Shown one piece after another: positions 51,971 through 59,956 of a stretch of 64,000 nucleotides of DNA (position 1 is its first letter; each line of letters begins with the position of its first letter). The position numbers and the translations under genes were made by a program. Below the pieces are notes generated by a model. That model was given only the letters and a program-made list of their open reading frames with translations. It was not told the DNA's origin and did not search any database. Origin of the DNA: Criblamydia sequanensis CRIB-18 (GTDB lineage: Bacteria > Chlamydiota > Chlamydiia > Chlamydiales > Criblamydiaceae); the NCBI RefSeq assembly GCF_000750955.1, contig NZ_CCEJ010000003.1, positions 62,001 to 126,000 on the forward strand, written 5' to 3'.

Positions 51971-53583
51971 CTTTCAAAATCCAAGGAAATGTTGTCGACA
52001 TTGTAAACCTTAAGATTTTTCCGGCAGAGATTAAAGTTGAAAACGGAATTATCGCAGCTATCCTTCCTTTAGATAAAGAACTCCTAGGTCCCTTTATACT
52101 TCCCGGATTTGTAGATGCTCATGTGCATATTGAAAGTTCCATGCTCGTGCCAAGCGAATTTGCAAGGCTCGCAGTAAAGCATGGAACTGTAGCTACCGTT
52201 TCAGATCCCCATGAAATAGCAAATGTTCTCGGCATTCCGGGAGTTCGCTATATGGTTCAAAACGGGAAGGAGGTTCTCTTTAATTTTTGCTTTGGAGCCC
52301 CTTCTTGCGTACCGGCAACCCCTTTTGAAACCGCAGGCGCTAAACTTGATGTAACCGATCTTAAAACCCTATTTGAAGAAGATCATCTTTCCTATTTAAG
52401 CGAAATGATGAACTATCCCGGGGTTCTTGCAAAAGATGAAGCTGTGTTAGCCAAAATTAATTTAGCTAAACAACTAAATCTTCAAATAGATGGCCATGCT
52501 CCGCTTGTAAGAGGAAAGAATGCTAAAGAGTATTTTTCAAATGGGATTACAACCGATCATGAATGCAGTCAACTTGAAGAAGGGTTGGAAAAAGCCAATC
52601 TTGGGGTTAATATTCTTATTAGGGAAGGGTCTGCTGCAAAAAATTTCGAAGCGCTCCATCCTCTCATTCGATCCCACCCTGAAAAAATTATGTTTTGCTC
52701 CGATGATAAGCACCCGGATGACCTTCTTAAAGGTCATATCAATGAAATTGTTAAAAGAGCCCTTAGGAAAGGATATAATTTAATGGATGTTTTAAGAATC
52801 GCTTCCTTAAACCCTATCCGGCATTATGGGCTTAAGGTCGGTCTTTTGCAAGCAGGCGATTCGGCGGATTTTATTGTGGTGGATAACTTAACCTCTTTTG
52901 ATGTCAAGACAACTGTGATCAAGGGGATCGTTGTATTTGATAAAGGCGTGACGCTTATGCCAAGGCCTGCCATTTCCCAGCTCAACAACTTTGATGCGGA
53001 GCTCAAAGATGAAAAGGATTTTGCCATTAAAGCCGGACCTACGCCTATAAATGTGATTAAGGCTTTTGACGGGGAGCTTATAACAGATTCTTTTCTTGAA
53101 ACGCCTTTAATTGAAGAAGGATGCTTTGTTTCCGATACGAAAAAAGATCTCCTTAAGCTTGCAGTTGTCAATCGCTATAAAAATGCAAAGCCTGCGATTG
53201 CGTTTATCCAAGGCTTTGGTTTTAAAGAAGGGGCGATTGCATCTTCTGTCGCTCATGACTCCCATAATATTATAGCGGTCGGGGTTAATGATAGCGACCT
53301 TAAAGAGGCTGTGAATGCTGTTATCCGATCGAAAGGAGGTGTGGCTGTTGCCTCAAAAGGTAAGGTTTATAGTTTAGCTCTTCCCGTTGCCGGTTTAATG
53401 AGCGATAAGGAAGGAGATTTTGTAGCCAAAGAATACGAAGCGCTCAATCTAAAAGCGAAAGCGCTTGGATCGTCTCTTGCTTCTCCTTTCATGACTCTAT
53501 CTTTTATGGCCTTGCTTGTCATTCCAAAGCTTAAGCTCAGCGATTTTGGACTTTTTGATGTCGATCAATTTAAACTGGTTTAA
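51967..53583 (+). CDS. ade: Adenine deaminase
   Basis: 538 residues from a TTG at 51967, overlapping the previous stop (TTGA), with AGAGGAAGAA upstream. It has the amidohydrolase motif FVDAHVHIESSML, SDPHEIANVLG, a later DGHAPLV and CSDDKHPDDL, and the family's C-terminal VAHDSHNIIAVG with the extended tail. It deaminates adenine to hypoxanthine (Mn2+/Fe2+ enzyme) for purine salvage. Its place as fifth gene of the ligase operon may be incidental or may reflect supply of purine for ATP-dependent steps. Confidence 0.93.
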   Translation: MTFKIQGNVVDIVNLKIFPAEIKVENGIIAAILPLDKELLGPFILPGFVDAHVHIESSMLVPSEFARLAVKHGTVATVSDPHEIANVLGIPGVRYMVQNGKEVLFNFCFGAPSCVPATPFETAGAKLDVTDLKTLFEEDHLSYLSEMMNYPGVLAKDEAVLAKINLAKQLNLQIDGHAPLVRGKNAKEYFSNGITTDHECSQLEEGLEKANLGVNILIREGSAAKNFEALHPLIRSHPEKIMFCSDDKHPDDLLKGHINEIVKRALRKGYNLMDVLRIASLNPIRHYGLKVGLLQAGDSADFIVVDNLTSFDVKTTVIKGIVVFDKGVTLMPRPAISQLNNFDAELKDEKDFAIKAGPTPINVIKAFDGELITDSFLETPLIEEGCFVSDTKKDLLKLAVVNRYKNAKPAIAFIQGFGFKEGAIASSVAHDSHNIIAVGVNDSDLKEAVNAVIRSKGGVAVASKGKVYSLALPVAGLMSDKEGDFVAKEYEALNLKAKALGSSLASPFMTLSFMALLVIPKLKLSDFGLFDVDQFKLV

Positions 53584-53647
53584 CCTTAATTTGCTGCAAT
53601 ATCCGAACTTAAACCCCTGATTACCCCCTAAGCTCCTGATGCTTCAT

Positions 53648-53803
53648 CAGACTTCTTCCGAAACTCCATTCAATTGTTAAAATAGCTGTTAGTGGCGTCT
53701 TTTTTCCTAAATTTTTCATGCATAGGCTATGCTTTCAAATTTAATAAAATTTGCCTAAACCCAGCCCATTTTTCGAATCAAAGCGAGTTTCGAAAGAAGT
53801 CTA
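53648..53803 (+). repeat. Full copy of the dispersed repeat (156 bp)
   Basis: A-type end CAGACTTCTTCCGAAACTC then CATTCAA; B-type end ATCAAAGCGAGTTTCGAAAG then AAGTCTA. Its reverse complement aligns with 42701-42798 but has about 60 extra bases in the middle (around 53706-53768). Confidence 0.75.
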
Positions 53804-53843
53804 CTGCTTAACTGTAGAGCTTGCCCAACGGATTTGGGCGTTA

Positions 53844-54548
53844 TCAGGGGGTAAAGGGCAAGGTCGGCTTTAATTTCTCGGCAAAGGCCACATAAGCTTC
53901 CTTTGAGCGTTTGCTAAAAGTATTTTCCGGCGGATGAGTGATTTCATCAATCAGAGGCACCGCAATGACAAAAACATCTTTTAAGCATGGATTGGCTTCA
54001 TTTAAACGCTTTAGAACGGCGTGGACAGGCTCAGCAAATGCGATATAAGTCCGTCGGTTCCCTCTCTTACCTTCATGATGGCTATTAGGACCATAAAAAT
54101 GGTCGTTAAAAAAATTCAGCCTCTCTTTAAAATGGCCGGAGGCGTCCAAATGACAGCAAAAGGAATTTCCAAAAAAATCGGACTTGGGGTGTCCGAAAGC
54201 TTCCATATAGGCGTTCTCATCTTCGCAAGGCTTTCTTTTATCTAAATTGACCCTGTTATTATAAGGGTCGTGGCCATACCTTGCGGCATGAGGAGGAAAT
54301 AGGGTTACGGGAAAAGGTACTTTTTTTAGAAGGGCATAAAGAACTTGGGATCGGCATTGGGCGCCTGAACAAATTGGGTAGAGCGCATCATGCGGCTTTA
54401 TCAACATTTTATCTTTTTGAAGAGTGCCATCTTGATTTTTGGATAAAACTTGCAAAGAGCCGCCTTTTTGGATAAATTCTTTTACGCAGTCTGCTAAAGA
54501 TGCGATCTCTTCAAGATGGGGGTCTTTATAAATAGGATCCAAGTTCAC
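53844..54548 (-). CDS. CX5R phosphatase-like protein
   Basis: 234 residues with no signal peptide. Residues 59-68 (ICSGAQCRSQ) form a CX5R loop (Cys60, Arg66) followed by a helix, the arrangement of protein-tyrosine and dual-specificity phosphatases. A strand (KPHDALYPICS) leads into the loop as expected. Later conserved-looking segments are HAARYGHDPYN and DFFGNSFCCH; the end is helical. No general-acid aspartate can be named with certainty. It stands alone, downstream of a full repeat copy. Function as phosphatase is inferred from the loop only. Confidence 0.5.
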   Translation of the reverse strand: MNLDPIYKDPHLEEIASLADCVKEFIQKGGSLQVLSKNQDGTLQKDKMLIKPHDALYPICSGAQCRSQVLYALLKKVPFPVTLFPPHAARYGHDPYNNRVNLDKRKPCEDENAYMEAFGHPKSDFFGNSFCCHLDASGHFKERLNFFNDHFYGPNSHHEGKRGNRRTYIAFAEPVHAVLKRLNEANPCLKDVFVIAVPLIDEITHPPENTFSKRSKEAYVAFAEKLKPTLPFTP

Positions 54549-54712
54549 GAAAATACCTTATGTATCTCACTAATTTTTACCTTAAACGTTTAATTTTAAT
54601 GTTAAAACGTTTTTTTTGTTAGAAACTTATATCTATTTTCTTAATAATTTATTAGTAATCAACACTTATGATGTGACTTTTTTTAATTAATTAAAAGCAG
54701 GATTTTATACGA

Positions 54713-55507
54713 ATGTCTTTTCATGCTATCGCAGAAAATTTTAATAAGGTTAACCAAGCGCTTCTCCAAACTCCCGAGCCAAAAGACCACCCTTATTTTG
54801 TAATTACAAAAAATAAAAATGACCATTATGTGAGTCGGCTTGGAACAAAAGAAGAGAAATCCTCAGCTCAAGAAATCGCCTTGTTTGCATATAGCCTTTT
54901 GGAGGAAGCTAAAACCCAATCGGAAAAAGACGTTAAAATGATTCAGGAAGGGCTTAAAACTATAAGTTTAAAATTTAAAGCAAAAAAAACGGATGGTTTT
55001 ATAAGAGCGATTCTTTATATCATTACTTTTCAGTTTTTGACTGTATGGAATCTTGCATCCCTATCTCAAAAATTTGACAATCTGGGGATAAAAAATAAGC
55101 CTTTCCCGCAGTTTATCCCTCTTGAGAAATATAAAGCCGGCCGTTTTCCGAAAGGCGTTCCATCTTCTAAAACGGACCCCTTCGCTCAAATAACAGACTT
55201 AGGCAAAGCTGTTATGATTGAACTTCCCAAAGATGAACCTTCCAAAAAGAACATTATTCTTGGAATGAAAGCTCAAAAATCCGATTTTCTTAAAAAGAAA
55301 TTTGCGATTTCAGATTTCAAAAAAGGTGAAATCGTGGTGGTTAGAAGAACACAAACTAAAGAAACCCCTAAATTTCAATTTGTTAAAATTCTGGAAATCG
55401 ATGAAAAAGAAGAACAGGTTGCTTTTTCTACCGGAAAAGAAGAGATCATAAAAAAGATTTGCTGCTTCTATAAACCGGCAAAAGAAGCTGTTATCCGGCC
55501 CTCTTAA
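54713..55507 (+). CDS. Hypothetical protein with one hydrophobic segment
   Basis: 264 residues, family not recognised. The N-terminal ~95 residues are helical and polar. A moderately hydrophobic stretch (FIRAILYIITFQFLTVWNLASL, about 100-121) could be a membrane helix or a buried helix. The C-terminal ~110 residues look like a small beta-barrel (KKGEIVVVRRTQ, FQFVKILEID, EQVAFSTG), such as an SH3- or Tudor-like fold. AGGA lies upstream of the ATG. It ends 79 bp before the GH15 gene. Confidence 0.6.
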   Translation: MSFHAIAENFNKVNQALLQTPEPKDHPYFVITKNKNDHYVSRLGTKEEKSSAQEIALFAYSLLEEAKTQSEKDVKMIQEGLKTISLKFKAKKTDGFIRAILYIITFQFLTVWNLASLSQKFDNLGIKNKPFPQFIPLEKYKAGRFPKGVPSSKTDPFAQITDLGKAVMIELPKDEPSKKNIILGMKAQKSDFLKKKFAISDFKKGEIVVVRRTQTKETPKFQFVKILEIDEKEEQVAFSTGKEEIIKKICCFYKPAKEAVIRPS

Positions 55508-55586
55508 AAATTTTCTTTTGAAAGGTAAGAGTTGAAATGAATGAAAGGCTTGAGTATTGATAGCTTTTAAGTCTATTGGTGAAGCT

Positions 55587-57407
55587 ATGCCTTATCAGCC
55601 TATTGAAAATTATGGAATTATCGGGGATTTGCATTCGGTGGCCCTAGTTGGTCTTGATGGATCTATCGACTATATGTGCTTTCCGAATTTTGACTCGCCG
55701 TCCATTTTTGCAGCTCTTCTTGATGATAAAAAAGGAGGGCGTTTTAAAATTGCGCCCCGAATGGAAAAGCTTCGTAGGAAGCAGCTTTACCTGCCTGATT
55801 CAAATATTTTATTAACCCGTTTCTTAAATAGTTCCGGCATCGGTGAAGTTTCCGATTTTATGGTCATCGACGAAACAAGACACGCTCATACCCTTGTTAG
55901 ACGTGCCAAAGCGGTTCGTGGAGAGATCCTTTTTGAAATTATTTTCGATCTAAAATTTGACTATGGAAGAACAGGCCATAAGATTATCAGAAAAGAGAAA
56001 GAAATCCTCTTTATTCCCGATAAAGAAAATTTACCACGCATTCGACTGATTGCCGAAAATATTGTTTGGAATGAAAAAGAAGAAGGGATTCTTACAGCTG
56101 AAGTATTATTAAAAGCCGGGGAATCAATGGCTTTTATTATGGAAGAGGCAAAACAAGACCAACCCTCTCCCACAATGGAGCCTGATTTTGCTTCAACTTC
56201 TTTTAAAAACACCCTCAACTTTTGGCAAAAGTGGATCAGTCAATCGACCTATCAGGGAAGATGGAGGGAGATGGTCAATCGATCAGCTCTTGTTTTAAAG
56301 CTATTAACTTCAAAAAAATATGGGTCGATTGTTGCCGCGCCAACGTTCGGGGTTCCGGAAGAGATTGGAGGAACCCGAAACTGGGATTATCGTTATACTT
56401 GGATTAGGGATGCTTCTTTTACTTTGTATGCTTTAATGAGGCTTGGCTACACAGAAGAAGCGAGAAGCTTCATGAACTGGATAGAAGAAAGATGCCAAGA
56501 TCTAAACCCGGACGGTTCATTACAAATCATGTATGGTTTGGATGGACGAAAAATTTTAGTTGAGGAGACCTTAAGCCATTTTGAAGGCTATATGGGCTCA
56601 AGGCCTGTCCGTATCGGCAATGCAGCTTTTGGTCAGATGCAGCTTGATATTTATGGCGAGCTTATGGACTCGGTTTATATTTACAATAAGTATGGCGAGC
56701 CAATTTCAATTGATATGTGGGAAAATTTAACGCGCCTGATCGCTTGGGTGATCAATAATTGGCAAAGAAAAGATGAAGGCATTTGGGAGGTTAGAAGCGG
56801 CAAGCAGGACTTCCTTTACTCCAAGTTGATGTGCTGGGTTGCGATTGATCGGGGAGTTCGACTAGCTTTAAAACGCTCCTTTCCGGCCCCCCTTGATCAC
56901 TGGATACGGGTCAGGAATGAAATCTATAAGGAAATTGTCCATGAATACTGGAATCCAGCCATCGGGGCTTTTGTTCAGTACAAGGGGTCTAATAATTTAG
57001 ATGCCTCCTCTCTTTTAATGCCTATGGTTAAATTTGTTGGACCGACAGATCCCAAGTGGCTTTCCACTTTGGAAGCAATAAAAAAAGAACTTGTCGATGA
57101 TTCCCTTGTCTATAGATACCGTATCGGCTGCGGTGTGGAAGATGGTATAGAGGGACGAGAGGGGACGTTCAATATGTGCTCCTTTTGGTACGTGGAGTGT
57201 CTATCGAGAGCCGGAAATTATAGCCAAGCAAGGTTCCTTCTGGAGAAAATGTTTGGGTATGCTAATCACTTAGGCCTTTATGCCGAAGAAATGGGGGCGG
57301 ATGGAAGACAACTCGGAAATTTCCCTCAAGCCTTCACTCATCTTGCATTAATAAGCGCTGCCATTAATTTAAATAAAAATTTGTCACAGCATAAAATAAG
57401 CTGGTAA
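55587..57407 (+). CDS. Glycoside hydrolase family 15 protein (glucoamylase/trehalase type)
   Basis: 606 residues from the ATG at 55587 (MPYQPIENYGIIGD), the usual family start; an in-frame TTG 30 bp upstream is rejected. Signature segments are VALVGLDGSIDYMCFPNFDSP, GGTRNWDYRYTWIRDASF, HFEGYMGSRPVRIGNAA, and the late GREGTFNMCSFW with the second catalytic glutamate in LYAEEMG. GH15 enzymes release glucose from alpha-glucans or split trehalose. Either activity would tie it to the glgE operon 30 kb away: it could return stored glucan, or compete for trehalose. No signal peptide. Confidence 0.9.
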   Translation: MPYQPIENYGIIGDLHSVALVGLDGSIDYMCFPNFDSPSIFAALLDDKKGGRFKIAPRMEKLRRKQLYLPDSNILLTRFLNSSGIGEVSDFMVIDETRHAHTLVRRAKAVRGEILFEIIFDLKFDYGRTGHKIIRKEKEILFIPDKENLPRIRLIAENIVWNEKEEGILTAEVLLKAGESMAFIMEEAKQDQPSPTMEPDFASTSFKNTLNFWQKWISQSTYQGRWREMVNRSALVLKLLTSKKYGSIVAAPTFGVPEEIGGTRNWDYRYTWIRDASFTLYALMRLGYTEEARSFMNWIEERCQDLNPDGSLQIMYGLDGRKILVEETLSHFEGYMGSRPVRIGNAAFGQMQLDIYGELMDSVYIYNKYGEPISIDMWENLTRLIAWVINNWQRKDEGIWEVRSGKQDFLYSKLMCWVAIDRGVRLALKRSFPAPLDHWIRVRNEIYKEIVHEYWNPAIGAFVQYKGSNNLDASSLLMPMVKFVGPTDPKWLSTLEAIKKELVDDSLVYRYRIGCGVEDGIEGREGTFNMCSFWYVECLSRAGNYSQARFLLEKMFGYANHLGLYAEEMGADGRQLGNFPQAFTHLALISAAINLNKNLSQHKISW

Positions 57408-57538
57408 AATTTATCTGATTATTATTTTTGGATGAATATATTTATGAAAATAAGTAAACTTTTTCTTTTTAAATATATTTAACTCTATTGATTCAATAAT
57501 CAATAAAGCATTTAACCGGCTTAAACTTTAAGGTTGCC

Positions 57539-58939
57539 ATGGACAAAATCATTGTAGGGTCTGAAGAATGGTGCACTCTGCCAGAACTTGGGCTTCCAGC
57601 CATTAAAGCACGAATCGATTCAGGCGCTAAAACATCTTCCCTCCATGCTTTTAACATTGAACCCTTTGAAGAAAATGGAAAATATTGGGTTAAGTTTTCT
57701 ATTCATCCCATCCAGAATAATCGCAAAATAGTCAAGCATTGCCAAGCCGAAGTTATTGATAGAAGAACAGTAAAAAGCTCAAGCGGCTCGGTTGAGAAAA
57801 GATATGTGATCCTCACAAGAATGTCTCTTGGAAACCTCAATTGGAATGTAGAGGTCACTTTGACGAATCGTGACTCCATGGGTTATCGGATGCTAATAGG
57901 AAGACAAGCCATGGAAGATAGAGTCCTCGTAGACCCAAGTAAAGCTTTTTGCTTAGATCTTATCGATGAAGAAAAAGCAAAAGAGCTCTATGGAGAGCCC
58001 TCTATAAAAAAACGGGGGCTTCGGATCATAGTTCTTGCGTCTAACAAGGATCTTTATTCGAATAAAAGGCTTATGGAAGCAGGAGAAGTTCGCGGCCATG
58101 AAATGATTTTTGTGAACACGAAGTATTGCTGGGTAAATGTGAATGCTACAAAACCTGTCGTTCACTATAGAGGCGGTGAGATATTAAAGAATATCGATGG
58201 AGTAATTCCAAGGCTAAAGCCTTCCATGACTTTTTATGGATGCAGTGTTTTAAGACATTTTGAAGCAAGCAACGCTTTTTGTTTAAATCGTGCTCAGAGT
58301 ATTGCTCGAGCAAGGGATAAACTCAGATCTTTACAGCTTCTTGCTGAAAGAGGCATCGATATGCCAATCACAGGTTTTGCCCACTCTCCTCAAGACACGA
58401 CTAATTTGATTAAAATGGTAGGGGGCGCACCCCTTGTGATAAAGCTTCTTGAAGGTACTCAAGGGGTTGGTGTCGTTCTTGCAGAAACTAGCAAAGCGGC
58501 TGAAAGCGTGATTAATGCTTTCAAAAGCTTAAAAGCCAATATCCTCGTCCAAGAGTTTATTAAAGAAGCGAAAGGAAGAGATATACGCTGCTTTGTAATT
58601 GATGGAAAGGTAGTCGGAGCTATGGAGCGGGAAGCCGCAGAAGGGGAATTTAGAGCGAACTTACATCTTGGAGGAACAGCGCATCCTGTCAAACTTACTC
58701 AGGAAGAAAGAAAAATGGCGGTCGCGGCAGCTAAAGCAATCGGGCTTGAAGTGGCAGGCGTTGATATCATAAGATCTAAAAATGGCCCCAAAATTCTTGA
58801 AGTGAATGCCTCTCCCGGTCTTGAAGGCATTGAAAGAGTGACCGGAAAAGATATTGCCGGCCTTATGATTGAGTCTGTTGAAAAAAGTGTTTTTGGCGCA
58901 AAGGCAAGAAGCTTGGCAAAAGTTCCTAGAGGCTCTTAA
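57539..58939 (+). CDS. RimB-RimK fusion: retropepsin-like protease plus ATP-grasp ligase
   Basis: 466 residues. Residues 1-~145 are the RimB/DUF-type 'ATP-dependent zinc protease' domain: [15 protein letters not shown] carries the D-S-G aspartic-protease loop (Asp27), and MLIGRQAME is also typical. Residues ~160-455 are Rim[43 protein letters not shown] and [10 protein letters not shown]. RimK adds glutamates to ribosomal protein S6; in Pseudomonas RimB removes such tails. Here both are one chain. The stop is 3 bp from the convergent dehydrogenase gene. Confidence 0.85.
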   Translation: MDKIIVGSEEWCTLPELGLPAIKARIDSGAKTSSLHAFNIEPFEENGKYWVKFSIHPIQNNRKIVKHCQAEVIDRRTVKSSSGSVEKRYVILTRMSLGNLNWNVEVTLTNRDSMGYRMLIGRQAMEDRVLVDPSKAFCLDLIDEEKAKELYGEPSIKKRGLRIIVLASNKDLYSNKRLMEAGEVRGHEMIFVNTKYCWVNVNATKPVVHYRGGEILKNIDGVIPRLKPSMTFYGCSVLRHFEASNAFCLNRAQSIARARDKLRSLQLLAERGIDMPITGFAHSPQDTTNLIKMVGGAPLVIKLLEGTQGVGVVLAETSKAAESVINAFKSLKANILVQEFIKEAKGRDIRCFVIDGKVVGAMEREAAEGEFRANLHLGGTAHPVKLTQEERKMAVAAAKAIGLEVAGVDIIRSKNGPKILEVNASPGLEGIERVTGKDIAGLMIESVEKSVFGAKARSLAKVPRGS

Positions 58940-58942
58940 ATC

Positions 58943-59677
58943 TTACCAAGGGATCAATTTTTTATTCCTAAAAAACCCGCCTGTCGGACCGTTTTCTGGA
59001 AGGGTGGCAAGCCAAATCGCAGTTTCAGCCCCTTGTTCGACACTTAGCGGTGCATTTGATCCGCCCATCTCGGTTCTAACCCACCCCGGGCACATGGAAT
59101 TAATCAGAATGTTATGCCGTGAGGCTTCTTTAGCAAAGAGAATAGTAAGAACATTTAAAGTAGCTTTTGAAAGCCTGTAAGCCGGGGATGAGTACGTTGA
59201 GACAGGGGATTTGGCATCGGACATATCCGTTATAGAACCCATCCCGGAGGAAATATTGACTACACGCCCATAATTTTGTTTTTTCATATAAGGCAAAAGA
59301 GTTTGGGTTAATAAGAAAGGCCCATACACGTTTGTTGCCATCGTGTTTTCTAAATCCTCCAGGGAAAGTTCATCAATTCTTGCTGTCCTGTCAAGTAAAA
59401 CGGCGGCGTTATTTATCAAAATATCTACTTTTAAACCTCTATTCTTTAGCTCTTCCGGCAATTTTTGGATGCTTGCTGCGTCCCTTACATCAAGAGTCAT
59501 GAAATCAACTTCTAAACCTTGATTTTTTAATGAAAGGGCAGTTTCCTCTCCTTTTTGTCTATCCCGTGCGCTCATAATTACTTTAATCCCGGCCATAGCA
59601 AGTTGCTTTGCGATCTCTTTGCCAATTCCTCTATTAGAGCCTGTAACTAAAGCGATTTTGCTATTTTGATCCTTCAT
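58943..59677 (-). CDS. Short-chain dehydrogenase/reductase
   Basis: 244 residues from the ATG at 59677 (AAAGGA upstream); a 19-codon extension to 59734 lacks a ribosome binding site and conserved sequence. Rossmann motif TGSNRGIGKEIA (about 12-23), NNAA near 89, VNISSG, catalytic Tyr and Lys in AYRLSKA and MCPGWVRTEMGG are all present, so it should be an active NAD(P)(H)-dependent oxidoreductase of the classical, carbonyl-reductase-like SDR type. Substrate unknown. Confidence 0.9.
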   Translation of the reverse strand: MKDQNSKIALVTGSNRGIGKEIAKQLAMAGIKVIMSARDRQKGEETALSLKNQGLEVDFMTLDVRDAASIQKLPEELKNRGLKVDILINNAAVLLDRTARIDELSLEDLENTMATNVYGPFLLTQTLLPYMKKQNYGRVVNISSGMGSITDMSDAKSPVSTYSSPAYRLSKATLNVLTILFAKEASRHNILINSMCPGWVRTEMGGSNAPLSVEQGAETAIWLATLPENGPTGGFFRNKKLIPW

Positions 59678-59956
59678 AGGGGTCCTTTCATCAGGGTTAA
59701 ATTTTTTTATGGCAAGTTTTAGACCTTTTTTCAAGAAAAAATAACAAAAAGGAAGATCTTAATGAAAATAAATTTGGTTTGTTAATAAATTAATGAAATT
59801 TACATGATTTAATGAAATATCAAATAAGTAAAATTTTTTAATTTCGATAATTAAAATAATTTATTTAGTTTACTAAATAAATATAAATAGATAATAACTT
59901 GTATGAATGAATAATTCATTTTATAAGAAAAAAAATTAAATAGTTTATTTTTATTC

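Noticed and set aside
58869-59180. 103-codon + strand frame across the RimB-RimK stop
   Set aside because: Antisense to the dehydrogenase; no start signal.
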